Positions 54,582-62,736 of a stretch of 64,000 nt of DNA are shown here, one piece after another; positions within the stretch are counted from its first letter, which is position 1; each line of letters opens with the position of its first letter. The DNA is from Gammaproteobacteria bacterium (GTDB taxonomy: Bacteria > Pseudomonadota > Gammaproteobacteria > Steroidobacterales > Steroidobacteraceae): positions 387,380-451,379 of the forward strand of contig PKWJ01000018.1 of NCBI GenBank assembly GCA_003132025.1, read 5' to 3'. The notes under the pieces were generated by a model. It made no database searches, had not been told where the DNA came from, and worked only from the letters and a program-made list of their open reading frames with translations. A program made the position numbers and the translations under genes.

Positions 54582-54809
54582 ATGGCTCGAACAGCACGAC
54601 GGCTCGTCATTTGCCTCGACAATGCGGGATACGAAGTTTCGCTCGAGCGGCGGAAGATCTACGTGTCGATTCCCGACGCGCGGGCGGCGAAGCTCGGGCA
54701 GCTGCGGGTGATCGACGAGTCCGGGGAAGACTATCTCTATCCTCAGAAATCCTTTATTCCGGCGGAGCTCCCGCAGGCCGTCCGCCGCGCGGTGCTCCAA
54801 GCCGCCTGA
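54582..54809 (+). CDS. Small conserved hypothetical protein
   Basis: 75 aa with a strong GAGGGGGGA ribosome site 5 nt upstream. It has the pattern YEVSLERRKIYVSIPDARAAKLGQLRVIDESGEDYLYP and ends in an alanine-rich helix, like widespread short proteobacterial proteins of unknown function. No signal or membrane segment. A diverged 44-bp repeat copy (54815-54858) follows its stop. Confidence 0.72.
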   Translation: MARTARRLVICLDNAGYEVSLERRKIYVSIPDARAAKLGQLRVIDESGEDYLYPQKSFIPAELPQAVRRAVLQAA

Positions 54810-54814
54810 GCCGG

Positions 54815-54858
54815 GATCATCCGAACCAGCAGCGGCTTCACGACCCACGCCATTTCTG
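54815..54858 (+). repeat. Dispersed repeat, copy A
   Basis: Starts GATCATCCGAACCAGC and ends CCATTTCTG. It matches copy B at 62737-62779 in about 28 of the first 31 bases and again in the last 9. It lies between the 75-aa gene and the brnT promoter. Its nature is unknown. Confidence 0.5.
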
Positions 54859-54874
54859 CCGAAATCGTGAAAAT

Positions 54875-54910
54875 TTTACCATTAGCATGTATATTACTAT
54901 AATATACATG
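54875..54910 (+). promoter_or_regulatory. brnTA promoter and operator
   Basis: A perfect inverted repeat has 11-base arms, CATGTATATTA (54886-54896) and TAATATACATG (54900-54910), with a CTA spacer. A consensus TATAAT (54898-54903) lies inside it, and TTTACC (54875-54880) is a -35-like box 17 bp upstream. Binding of the BrnA antitoxin complex here would block the promoter, as in known BrnTA autoregulation. The brnT ATG is only 1 base after the palindrome. Confidence 0.7.
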
Positions 54911-54911
54911 C

Positions 54912-55211
54912 ATGGCCGACCTCTCGAAAGTAATTGGCTTCGAATGGGATGAAGGCAACGCCAGAAAGAACGAGCAGCACGACGTTTCGACGGCGGAGGC
55001 CGAGCAGATATTTTTCAATGCCCCGCTCTTGCTGATCCTGGATGACAGGCACAGTGGGACGGAGCCGCGCTTTCACGCCCTTGGAAAAACCAATGACGGC
55101 CGGAAGCTACATATCTCCTTTACGCTGAGAGATAGCGACCAGCTCATTCGAGTCATTTCGGCCAGAGATATGCATCGGAAGGAGCGAGCCATTTATGAGC
55201 AAGCGTCTTAA
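54912..55211 (+). CDS. brnT: BrnT-family ribonuclease toxin
   Basis: 99 aa. The BrnT signature is plain: FEWDEGNARKNEQHDVSTAEAEQIFFN at the start, then RFHALGKTNDGRKLHISFTLRDSDQLIRVISARDMHRKERAIYE. BrnT is a RelE-fold ribonuclease neutralised by BrnA. It overlaps brnA by 17 nt. The ATG at 54912 lies about 9 nt after the -10 box, so the transcript would be leaderless or nearly so; no ribosome site is seen. Confidence 0.92.
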   Translation: MADLSKVIGFEWDEGNARKNEQHDVSTAEAEQIFFNAPLLLILDDRHSGTEPRFHALGKTNDGRKLHISFTLRDSDQLIRVISARDMHRKERAIYEQAS

Positions 55212-55461
55212 AACGGTCCCAAAGTTCTCCAGCGAAGCGGCCGAGCGAACATTCTGGGAAAAGAACGATTCGACGGAGTATCTGGATTGGAAGAAAGCAC
55301 AGGTTGCCGTGCTTCCAAATCTAAAGCCGTCGACTCAGACAATATCGTTACGGCTGCCGCAACATCTACTTGATTCCATCAAGGCAGCCGCTAACGCCAG
55401 GGACGTTCCCTATCAATCTCTGATAAAAGTCTGGCTGCAGGAGAAGCTGCAGGGATCCTGA
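55195..55461 (+). CDS. brnA: BrnA-family/CopG-like antitoxin
   Basis: 88 aa. The C-terminal part is a ribbon-helix-helix (TISLRLPQHLLDSIKAAANARDVPYQSLIKVWLQEKL) and the N-terminal part (about 1-50, FSSEAAERTFWEKNDSTEYLDW) is the usual toxin-binding region. It should bind BrnT and the palindrome at 54886-54910 to repress the operon. It overlaps brnT by 17 nt, giving coupled translation. Confidence 0.9.
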   Translation: MSKRLKTVPKFSSEAAERTFWEKNDSTEYLDWKKAQVAVLPNLKPSTQTISLRLPQHLLDSIKAAANARDVPYQSLIKVWLQEKLQGS

Positions 55462-55580
55462 AGTTTCTCTGCTCGGAAGGCAGAGCCGAAGAAGCGAAGA
55501 GCCGCTCAGGTGCGAAAAATATTTCAGGAGGAGCTCGCACCGGCAACCCGGAGCCGCTGAGCGAACCGAAATGCATGCCG

Positions 55581-56141
55581 CTAAGGAGCGAAGGCCTCAA
55601 CCACCGATGCGAGTGGCGGACGCGCACCGTATCGGTCCTCGGCTATAAGCCGCTCCAGCGTCACCTTCACATCACGCTGCGGCAATGACTTCCCCGCGCG
55701 CGCCATCTGGCCTGCCGCGCGCTCCATCCCGTTCTGGACGGTATCGTAGTGATCCGCGCACTGCTCCATCGCATCCCCGTCCCGCTCCACGAGGAGCACG
55801 AGTAGTTCAAATGCCTGTTGGGGGTGCGCCGGCAGCACCAGCGTCTCGATCGCATCCAGAATGTAGCCGAATCGTTCGCCAACCTGCGCGCGGTCTCGAT
55901 AGCGATAGTACCGGTGTTCCGAATGACGCAATGAAGCGATGCGCTCCTTTAACGATGCCACGGTCTCGATCAGGTCGTCCCCGACGATGAACGTACGCAC
56001 GTGCTCGCCGATGGGCCCGTCGTCACGAGCGAGCGAGCCGACAAACGCCGCGAAAGATTCCGGGCTGCGGCGTATCAGCCGGGCGATCGCGATCTCGTGG
56101 TCCTGAATCGTTTCGATCCATTCACTGCGCAATTCATTCAC
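55581..56141 (-). CDS. Helical protein of unknown function (DUF6880-like segment)
   Basis: 186 aa from the GTG at 56141, chosen because it overlaps the natural end of the upstream frame (GTGA). It is mostly helical; ERFGYILDAIETLVLPAHPQQAFELLVLLVERDGDAMEQCADH resembles the repeat region of DUF6880-type proteins, which are normally longer, so this may be a remnant or short member. It follows the broken CPVC-type gene on the same strand. Confidence 0.5.
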   Translation of the reverse strand: MNELRSEWIETIQDHEIAIARLIRRSPESFAAFVGSLARDDGPIGEHVRTFIVGDDLIETVASLKERIASLRHSEHRYYRYRDRAQVGERFGYILDAIETLVLPAHPQQAFELLVLLVERDGDAMEQCADHYDTVQNGMERAAGQMARAGKSLPQRDVKVTLERLIAEDRYGARPPLASVVEAFAP

Positions 56142-56458
56142 GAGATCGTATCCCCCAGATCGCTGTTGTCCCAGAAGGTGTCCCGTCAACCTCGAATGAC
56201 CCCTTCATCGTTGCAGACGGGACAGAACCAGAGTACGTCATTCGTATCGACATCAAAAAAGATCGTGAGAAGCCCCGTGCAGGGTCGTCGTCGCGGTCGC
56301 CGGCGGCAACGCAGCGTCGTGGACTCATCGTAGTTGGTCGCCTGCGAAACAATCTGTGTCCAATATTCGGCAAGGCGCAGGCCTCGACCCGATAGGGGCG
56401 CGAGCGCTCCATTCGGTCCGAGGAAATGCCCAAGATCGACGATCCAGGTGTTCGCCAC
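56138..56458 (-). pseudogene. Small cysteine-motif protein interrupted near its end by a TGA
   Basis: The frame opens MANTWIVDLGHFLG and carries LWFCPVCNDEGVIRG. A TGA at 56186-56188 stops it, but the same frame continues RDTFWDNSDLGDTIS to a second TGA at 56138-56140. In related small proteins the interrupted position is a Trp (GW then GT.WD), so TGG to TGA is likely. The second stop overlaps the GTG start of the next gene, which supports it as the original end. The product would be 90 aa instead of about 106. Confidence 0.55.
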
Positions 56459-56885
56459 GTCAGTCGCGCTGGACGTAGCGGGAAGTCATCAGATCTTGGA
56501 CACTGGCATCGACGATGGGTACGGCGTTGGCGGGCATTTGCAGCACGTGGCGCCGCCGAAACTGCAGGCGAACATGGCGGTCTACAAATTTTTACAGCTA
56601 CACCGGGCGCCCCACCCGAACAGTGGCCCGGTCGGCTGAGCTGAGTTTTTACGTCGGATAATCTTACAAGTCTCCTCGTAACGCGTGCGCTTGCGGCGCA
56701 GGAGGCATGTGCAACTAACTGATTTTATGCCGTACTGAGCATACGGCGCGCGCTCTGCTCAGAGTTCAGTCTGGCCATTGGGGAGACTTGCGAAACAGAC
56801 GCGGCCCGGAGCATCATTCAGACAAGCGGGTTGCTGACAGTTGACCTCAAGAAAGCCAAAAATTATAACGGGACAGGGGACGGAG
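56459..56885. other. Gene-free stretch
   Basis: About 430 bases show no convincing gene on either strand. Short frames at 56426-56644 lack family features. A small hairpin lies at 56729-56747 (GCCGTA, 7 bases, TACGGC), which could be a weak terminator or an operator. The left part is GC-rich and the part before 56886 is more AT-rich. Confidence 0.4.
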
Positions 56886-57590
56886 ATGAAATTCCGCATT
56901 CCGTTTGTTTGTGTGCTTGGCCTGGCTGCGTGGATCTTTGCGCTGCCAAGCCACGCGCGGGGTATTAGCGTGGACGAGGACACGACCTGCTCGCAGGTCG
57001 TGTCCTCGACAGGGAGTCTTTCGGTAGATGTAGATCTCGCCGGCACCCGAGAGAGGGACCGTTTCAAATCGGGACTCAATTTCCCAGTCTTGGCATGCGA
57101 TGCGCCTCCGCCTGACACGATGCTCACGCCCCTAGACTATACGAGTAACGCGATATACACGTGGGTCGATCTGTCGATGGCCGCCACAGGCCCATCCGGC
57201 CTATTAGGGTTAGAGACAACCAACTTTCCCTCCAACGTTACGATTGTTGCTATGGTAGAAGTGTTTAAACTCGCCGCCCCCGGTTATTTCGGCGACTACG
57301 AGATCCTATTCAACTACGAAACCTTCCCGGGGAGCGCTTGCGACAACGTATTCAAGCCCATTGCGCCCTCCTTCACCTGGTTCGGAAAGAGGTATGTCTT
57401 CAATGGCGCCGGTGGGGTTGGCAGCCCATGCGGCAGTACGAACGATTTCTTGTTCGGCCCTCACGGGGAACTGCTTGGGTATAATTCAGCGCCCTCATCA
57501 TCTGGTGGGTTTGCTCTGACTTTTGTTCTGACTAAGGGACTCCCCCCCGGGTGGACCGAGGCGCACCGGCGAGACGAGACGCCGGAATAA
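56886..57590 (+). CDS. Exported protein of unknown function
   Basis: 234 aa from the ATG at 56886 (MKFRIPFVCVLGLAAWIFALPSHARG), which gives a signal peptide cut near SHA; the frame extends to 56841. The mature protein is beta-rich with four Cys (near TTCSQVV, FPVLACDAP, SACDNVF and GSPCGS) that could form two disulfides. No family is recognised. A 34-nt perfect palindrome lies at the start of its mature coding region (56975-57008). Confidence 0.6.
   Translation: MKFRIPFVCVLGLAAWIFALPSHARGISVDEDTTCSQVVSSTGSLSVDVDLAGTRERDRFKSGLNFPVLACDAPPPDTMLTPLDYTSNAIYTWVDLSMAATGPSGLLGLETTNFPSNVTIVAMVEVFKLAAPGYFGDYEILFNYETFPGSACDNVFKPIAPSFTWFGKRYVFNGAGGVGSPCGSTNDFLFGPHGELLGYNSAPSSSGGFALTFVLTKGLPPGWTEAHRRDETPE
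56975..57008. repeat. Perfect palindrome inside a coding region
   Basis: Arms of 16 bases (CGAGGACACGACCTGC and GCAGGTCGTGTCCTCG) flank a 2-base loop TC. It encodes part of DEDTTCSQVVSS just after the signal peptide of the exported protein. The hairpin in the mRNA would be very stable. Confidence 0.75.
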
Positions 57591-57737
57591 GGCAGTATGG
57601 GGTGGCGCAGAGAAGCGGGCGTGCATCTCTGTCCCGGAGCCAGCCCGCGTGGAACCGTCAGGTGGCCTAACTGCGGCCACGGTCGCCCCCGAGCCACGAT
57701 CTTCCTGAGCCCGATGCGCGCGGTCGCGGCGGCGGAT

Positions 57738-60700
57738 TCATTCAGGCTTGCTCGTCCGCGCGGCTGCCAGATTCTGCCTTGCCGCGCGCTGGTCCAACTG
57801 CAGAACATAAAATCCCTGCGGGCCGAACCGCTTCACCAACACGTCTCGTGCGCGCGCAAACGTCGCCCGTGCTTCGTCGGGGCGATGCTCTTGTGCCAGA
57901 AAGTCGGCATTGACCGCGTCCCAGGCCGCATAGCGCCATTGCACGGCCGATTCCTTGGCGAGCGGGTAGCGCGTTTCCAACAGCCGTCGCGCCTCATCCA
58001 ACAGCGGCGAAGCGCCTTCGGTCCGGTGTGCGCTCAATTCCAGGTCCGCTGCATTCAAAACGACCTGATCCAGCATCACAGAATTGCGTAGACGGGCGAT
58101 CTGCAGTGCGCGGCTGGTTTGGATACGAGCGCGCGCCGCGTCGCCCTCGTACAGATACGCCATTCCCAGGCTGTTGAGCGGCGGCACGAGATCGTCATGC
58201 GTGGGCCCCTTCAGCTTCTCGTCCACCTGCACAGCCTGTTCAAGCAGAGGAATCGCCTCGTCGACACGGCCGGCCATAAGCGCCGATCGACCCAGGTTGT
58301 TCAGGAGCGTCGCCACTTCCGGATGCTCGGGTCCGTAGACCTCGCGATAGACCGGCAATGCTTTCTGCCACTGGGTTGCGGCCTCTGCGTAGCGGCCCGT
58401 CTGATAGAGAAGCGATCCGAGATTGTTCATCGATTCCGCGGTGCGCGCGTCCCGTGAGCCGAAGCACTGCTTGCGCAGCGCCAAGGCCTCGCGCATCGGC
58501 GGTTCGGCTTCTTCCAGCCGATCCTGGAAGTAGAATGCGTTCGCCAGTGTGCTCAGCGTCCGCGCCAGAATGGGAATTCCCTCCGTGCCTCGTTTCCGGT
58601 CGACCTTAAGGGCAGCTTGGCAGAGACGCTCGGCTTCCGGGTACTGCTCGAGCTGAACCAGCACGTCCGCCAGGTCGTCACGCGCTTCCGACGTGAGAAC
58701 GCTGTCAGCAGGAAGCTGGCTTTGTGCAATCTCGACCGCGCCGCGTAGCTGAGTCTTCGCGCCGCCGTAATCAGCCGCGAGATAGAGTTCCGAGCCCGAC
58801 GCAATCAGCGTCCTGACCCGGGACTCGGGTGGTACACTGATCGCTTGCTGATCGACTTGTGCCTGCGTGAGCAGCTTCCTGGCGGGATCGTACAAACCGA
58901 GACCAGTGTAGGCCTCACCCATCGCGGTGAGGAGGTCCGCTTGGATGCGCGGTTCGCTCTTGAGCCCCAGACCGATGTCGCGCGCCCCGCGGTCGAGAAC
59001 CTCGCGCACCGTCACCAAGTTGCCACGGTTCTCGCCGGGGTCTGCGAGCTTGAACAGCGATACCATGAATCGCGAGGTGCGGTCGGCGGTCGCGGCCTCG
59101 GTGCGCGCGCGATCGCGCTGCTGCGCGGCGATGAGGCCGGCGATGATCGACACGACCGCGAGGAGCGTCACGACGATTGCGACGGTAGAGAGCACGCGAA
59201 ACGACCGGGTGCGAATGCGTTTGTCATCGGATATCGAGCGCTCGATGTAGGCGATCAGATGAGGTTCGGTGTCCGTCCGGTGCTCTTTGAGCAGACGCCG
59301 TCCATCCGTCAGGTCGATGTCCGAGAGCAGCCCGTGTTCTCGTCCGAAGCGTGAGCGCCATGCCGCAAGCTTCGCGGCCAGTGAAGGCGTCCTCCCCGTC
59401 TCGCGGTGTATCGCCTCCTGACCTCCTTCTTCGAGCCCGCACCACAGTCCGTAGCGTTCCTCGATCCGGTGCCGGATCCTGAGCGCTTCGGCGTTACGGT
59501 GGACGAACTCCCGTGCTTGGGCCCATCGGGAAATGAGCGCCTCGTGAGCCACGCGGACCGTCGGACTTCCCTCTTTCTCCGCATCGCTGACGAGTAACCG
59601 CGCATCCGGATCGAGCAATGCCTCGACTAATCGCCTTTGTGGGGTACCCAGCGGGAACGTGGACAGCGGAACCCGCCGCGCGATCGCGCGGTCGACATCG
59701 CCTTCGGCCGTGCCCATCTCAACGAGGAAGAACAGCACTGAACCGAATGCCTCACGATCCTGGGGCGCGCAGCGCTCAAGGACAGCCTCGGCCTTGGTGG
59801 TGATCGCGCCCTCAAGCCTGCCTAGGCTCTCGTAAGTCGCATAGGTCAGCGTGTGCCTGTGAGCTTCCAGCACGTCGTTTCGGTAGAGCTGATCCAGAAG
59901 ATATGCGAGGAGAGGTAGCGCGCCGGGCTCTCGGGCGACCTCCTCGGAGATCACCTCGTTGAGCGGGACATTGGTCGTGTCATGCACTTCAAAGCTGACG
60001 CCGGCGGCCTCCGCCGGGCGGCGGATCATCTGGCTCAACTGCGCAGGCCCGGCCGGCAAGAGTTCGAGCCGCCCGTTGCCTTCCGACAGGCGTACGAGCT
60101 CAGGCGTCTCGTCCGCCCGATGCCAGAAGTCCTTCCGCATCGTGGCGAGGACCCACACCAGACCCGAGCGCACGAGACTGGCCAGAAGCTCGACGAACCG
60201 CAATCGCTCGCCGAGCGGTACGCGATCACTGGTGAAGAGCTCCTCGAGCTGATCGACGACGAGAACGAGTTTTGCGGTCTCGTACTCCAGCATGCGGCCC
60301 GACTGACGCGCCTGCGTCGTGAGTTGGCCAAGTGCGGTGCCGATCGGATAGGCCGGCTCCACCGTGGCATTGCGCAGATGGGCAGCAAGCATTGCGGCTG
60401 ACTGGCCCGGTCCAATCAGTTCCAAGACGCCCTCCTGTTCACTCACCTGCGTTATTAAGCGCCGTGCCAGCGCATCAAAAAGATCCTCTCCCTCTCCTGC
60501 ATCGCTGGGTCGGAAGACGACGCGTCGCAGGAACGCCGTGCCGGGAATGCGTCGCGGCACGAAGAGCTTCGGCAAGATACCCGCCTTGACGAGCGAGGAC
60601 TTGCCCGAGCCGCTCGCACCTAAGACGAGCAGAAACGGCGATCCGGTTTCCGCGTTCCCGGTCAACTGGAGCATCGCCTTGGCGAGCGCCTCGTCCTGAC

Positions 60701-61382
60701 CAAAGAAGATCGGCGCATGCTCGAATTCGTAGGCCTCGAGCCCTCGAAAGGGCGCCTGCGCCCACGCCTGGGTGGCCATGTCGCTCGGAGTGGCACCCCG
60801 CGCGACGATGCGCCTCTCAATGAGCTTGCGTAGATGATGCTCTAAAGCCACTGCGAACTCGGCGTCGCTCGTGAACGAGGTGTAGGCGCCGATGAACAGG
60901 CCCTGGTTGGCGAAGTGCCGCTCCCAGAAACCATTCAAGGCCTTGAGCTGCTGCAGCTGCTCCTCGAAACGATTCGGGTCGCGCGTATCGAAGGGCGCGG
61001 GCTTGCGGCTTCGATACACGAGAAGATCGGGAGCGCCGCTCTTTTGGGCCGCGTGCAGGGCTTCCTCAAACTCCCACTCGGTGCCGGTGACGGGTGTGCG
61101 CCCGTCGATGCCGCGATACTCGCGGACCCCCGTGCGCTCCGGCAGCGACGTCCCGAGTCGCGACCACACGATCAGCACCACCACATCGAAGGCACTGGGC
61201 GGCTCGATCGAGTCCTCAAAGTGCCCCGAGGCGACCATCGCCTCGAACTCCCACAGATAGGGCTCGATCGTAAAGAAGCGCGCGTAGTCCTGCGCCAGGC
61301 GCTCAATCGTCAGCGCCGCGATCTCCCGCGCCGCTTTAACGTCGCCGGGCGAAGAAACAAATATGCGGAGCCGCGACTTCAC
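57738..61382 (-). CDS. DUF4062 - nSTAND NTPase - transmembrane - TPR protein
   Basis: 1214 aa from a GTG at 61382 (GGGGGA 8 nt upstream). Domains in order: DUF4062-like N-terminus (RIFVSSPGDVKAAREIA, about 1-180); STAND NTPase with Walker A GASGSGKSS (255-263) and Walker B LVLVVDQLEELF (372-383); a helical winged region; a membrane helix near 725-750 (LSTVAIVVTLLAVVSIIAGLIAA); and tetratricopeptide repeats of the Tpr_10/12 type from about 800 to the end. STAND proteins oligomerise on ligand binding; several with TIR/DUF4062 heads act in antiphage immunity or signalling. The TPR part is probably the sensor. It sits alone in the proposed element. Confidence 0.87.
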   Translation of the reverse strand: MKSRLRIFVSSPGDVKAAREIAALTIERLAQDYARFFTIEPYLWEFEAMVASGHFEDSIEPPSAFDVVVLIVWSRLGTSLPERTGVREYRGIDGRTPVTGTEWEFEEALHAAQKSGAPDLLVYRSRKPAPFDTRDPNRFEEQLQQLKALNGFWERHFANQGLFIGAYTSFTSDAEFAVALEHHLRKLIERRIVARGATPSDMATQAWAQAPFRGLEAYEFEHAPIFFGQDEALAKAMLQLTGNAETGSPFLLVLGASGSGKSSLVKAGILPKLFVPRRIPGTAFLRRVVFRPSDAGEGEDLFDALARRLITQVSEQEGVLELIGPGQSAAMLAAHLRNATVEPAYPIGTALGQLTTQARQSGRMLEYETAKLVLVVDQLEELFTSDRVPLGERLRFVELLASLVRSGLVWVLATMRKDFWHRADETPELVRLSEGNGRLELLPAGPAQLSQMIRRPAEAAGVSFEVHDTTNVPLNEVISEEVAREPGALPLLAYLLDQLYRNDVLEAHRHTLTYATYESLGRLEGAITTKAEAVLERCAPQDREAFGSVLFFLVEMGTAEGDVDRAIARRVPLSTFPLGTPQRRLVEALLDPDARLLVSDAEKEGSPTVRVAHEALISRWAQAREFVHRNAEALRIRHRIEERYGLWCGLEEGGQEAIHRETGRTPSLAAKLAAWRSRFGREHGLLSDIDLTDGRRLLKEHRTDTEPHLIAYIERSISDDKRIRTRSFRVLSTVAIVVTLLAVVSIIAGLIAAQQRDRARTEAATADRTSRFMVSLFKLADPGENRGNLVTVREVLDRGARDIGLGLKSEPRIQADLLTAMGEAYTGLGLYDPARKLLTQAQVDQQAISVPPESRVRTLIASGSELYLAADYGGAKTQLRGAVEIAQSQLPADSVLTSEARDDLADVLVQLEQYPEAERLCQAALKVDRKRGTEGIPILARTLSTLANAFYFQDRLEEAEPPMREALALRKQCFGSRDARTAESMNNLGSLLYQTGRYAEAATQWQKALPVYREVYGPEHPEVATLLNNLGRSALMAGRVDEAIPLLEQAVQVDEKLKGPTHDDLVPPLNSLGMAYLYEGDAARARIQTSRALQIARLRNSVMLDQVVLNAADLELSAHRTEGASPLLDEARRLLETRYPLAKESAVQWRYAAWDAVNADFLAQEHRPDEARATFARARDVLVKRFGPQGFYVLQLDQRAARQNLAAARTSKPE

Positions 61383-61647
61383 CGACGCATCCCCCTTTTC
61401 TTAAACGCTAAGACTCGCTTTCGGCATTATCGCACGGACGCTGCAGTGGTTTGGGCTGCGCACCTACTGCCCTTCCTGATGGATAGGGGACATTTTATTC
61501 CGCCGGTATAGAACGTTACCTATGTGGCCGGAACGGACCCTCGAATAAGGCACTGTAGCGCATGAAACGGCATCAAACGCTACGTTTTCGCTACGGTGCC
61601 GATCTGCCGGTTTGGCCGCCGAGCCTCCTGATCTATGCTGGAATGCA

Positions 61648-61911
61648 ATGCCCATCACCGCGTTAAAACTACCAGCCGCTCTCGAAGAATTCGTCGCCTC
61701 GCCGGTGCGCGCGGGTGCGTATCGCAGCCGCGAAGCCGCAATCGTCGCAGCGGTTTTGCATCAGAAGCGTCGCAGTGAACGGCTCGTCTGGTTGCAGTCG
61801 GAAATCCAGAAGGGTCTGGACTCCGCGCCGGCCGGTGAACTCGATATCAACCACGTTATCCGTCGTGGTCGTCGTCGGCTGGCCGCTCGCGCGCGCCGCG
61901 CGCGGAGCTAA
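61648..61911 (+). CDS. ParD-like antitoxin
   Basis: 87 aa from the ATG at 61648. It has the pattern LKLPAALEEFVASPVRAGAYRSREAAIVAAVLHQKR of ParD-type ribbon-helix-helix antitoxins and a basic tail. Its TAA shares bases with the ATG of the truncated ParE-like frame at 61911 (TAATG). Confidence 0.7.
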   Translation: MPITALKLPAALEEFVASPVRAGAYRSREAAIVAAVLHQKRRSERLVWLQSEIQKGLDSAPAGELDINHVIRRGRRRLAARARRARS

Positions 61912-62036
61912 TGCCGCGTCGGATCGGACCCTCTCGCGCAGCGCTTGCCGAGTTCGACGCCATTTATGACTACATCGCTCACAATAATCCGCGCGCAGCG
62001 GCTCAAATGCTGCGTGGGGTCGATCGATTCACTTGA
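61911..62036 (+). pseudogene. Truncated ParE/RelE-family toxin
   Basis: 41 codons: MPRRIGPSRAALAEFDAIYDY then IAHNNPRAAAQMLRGVDRFT and a TGA. This matches the first helices of ParE toxins (about 95-100 aa), whose catalytic C-terminal strands are missing here. The adjacent ParD-like antitoxin remains intact, so an antitoxin without its toxin is left. Confidence 0.68.
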
Positions 62037-62042
62037 CCGGGC

Positions 62043-62071
62043 TTGCGCCGATATACAACTATTTGTATAAT
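62043..62071 (+). promoter_or_regulatory. Promoter/operator of the HigBA-like operon
   Basis: A perfect inverted repeat has arms TATACAA (62052-62058) and TTGTATA (62063-62069) with a CTAT spacer. It overlaps a consensus -10 box TATAAT (62066-62071), with TTGCGC (62043-62048) 17 bp upstream as a -35-like box. The toxin ATG at 62080 is only 9 nt after the -10 box. This fits autorepression by the downstream XRE antitoxin. Confidence 0.62.
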
Positions 62072-62079
62072 GCAAGTTG

Positions 62080-62418
62080 ATGGCCGATCGTAAACCTGTC
62101 GAATTCCGGGGTAGCTCTCTCGACGACCTTAGGGCGTTTCCCGTACCGGCACGGCGTGAAGCGGGTTATCAGCTCGACCAGGTGCAGCAAGGCCACGAGC
62201 CGGATGACTGGAAGCCCATGCGAAGGATTGGCTCCGGAGTTCAGGAGATCCGGGTTCGCGACGCCGCTGGGGCGTTCCGTGTTATCTACGTAGCTAAATT
62301 TGCCGATGCTGTCTATGTACTTCTTTGTTTCAAGAAGAAGACACTAAAGACGAGCAAGACGGATGTGGATCTGGCCGAGAAGCGCTACCGCGACTTGACG
62401 AAGGAGATAGAGCAGTGA
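62080..62418 (+). CDS. RelE/HigB-type toxin (Gp49-like)
   Basis: 112 aa from the ATG at 62080; a TTG at 62077 is possible. The motifs DLRAFPVPARREAGYQLDQVQQGHEPDDWKPMRRIGSGVQEIRVRD and FRVIYVAKFADAVYVLLCFKKKTLKTS are typical of phage Gp49-like HigB toxins (PF05973). They cleave mRNA on ribosomes. The stop overlaps the antitoxin GTG (GTGA). No ribosome site precedes it. Confidence 0.85.
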   Translation: MADRKPVEFRGSSLDDLRAFPVPARREAGYQLDQVQQGHEPDDWKPMRRIGSGVQEIRVRDAAGAFRVIYVAKFADAVYVLLCFKKKTLKTSKTDVDLAEKRYRDLTKEIEQ

Positions 62419-62696
62419 GCAAGAACCGATTTGCTAGCGTATGGGATGCCATCGAGGGTACGCACGAGGAAGCTGAAAATATGAAGCTGCGCTCGACCCT
62501 TATGATGGCTCTGAAAGCGCATCTGGCCGGCACCGACCTCAGCCAGGCCCAGATCGCCAAGATGTTCGGTGTCACGCAGCCGCGTGTGTCCGACCTCATG
62601 CGTGGAAAAATCGACCTGTTCGGTCTGGATGCTCTCGTTAACATGGCGGCAGCGGCGGGCCTGCGCGTCGAAATAAAGGTACGAAAAGCTGCATAG
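62415..62696 (+). CDS. XRE-family antitoxin (HigA-like)
   Basis: 93 aa from a GTG at 62415. A helix-turn-helix of the XRE/Cro type is visible (LSQAQIAKMFGVTQPRVSDLMRGKIDLFGLDALVNMAAAAG). It should bind the toxin and the palindrome at 62052-62069. A copy of the dispersed repeat follows its stop. Confidence 0.87.
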   Translation: MSKNRFASVWDAIEGTHEEAENMKLRSTLMMALKAHLAGTDLSQAQIAKMFGVTQPRVSDLMRGKIDLFGLDALVNMAAAAGLRVEIKVRKAA

Positions 62697-62736
62697 GCGC
62701 CAAAATGCAGATGCCCATTCGACCATCCTAGGTGGA

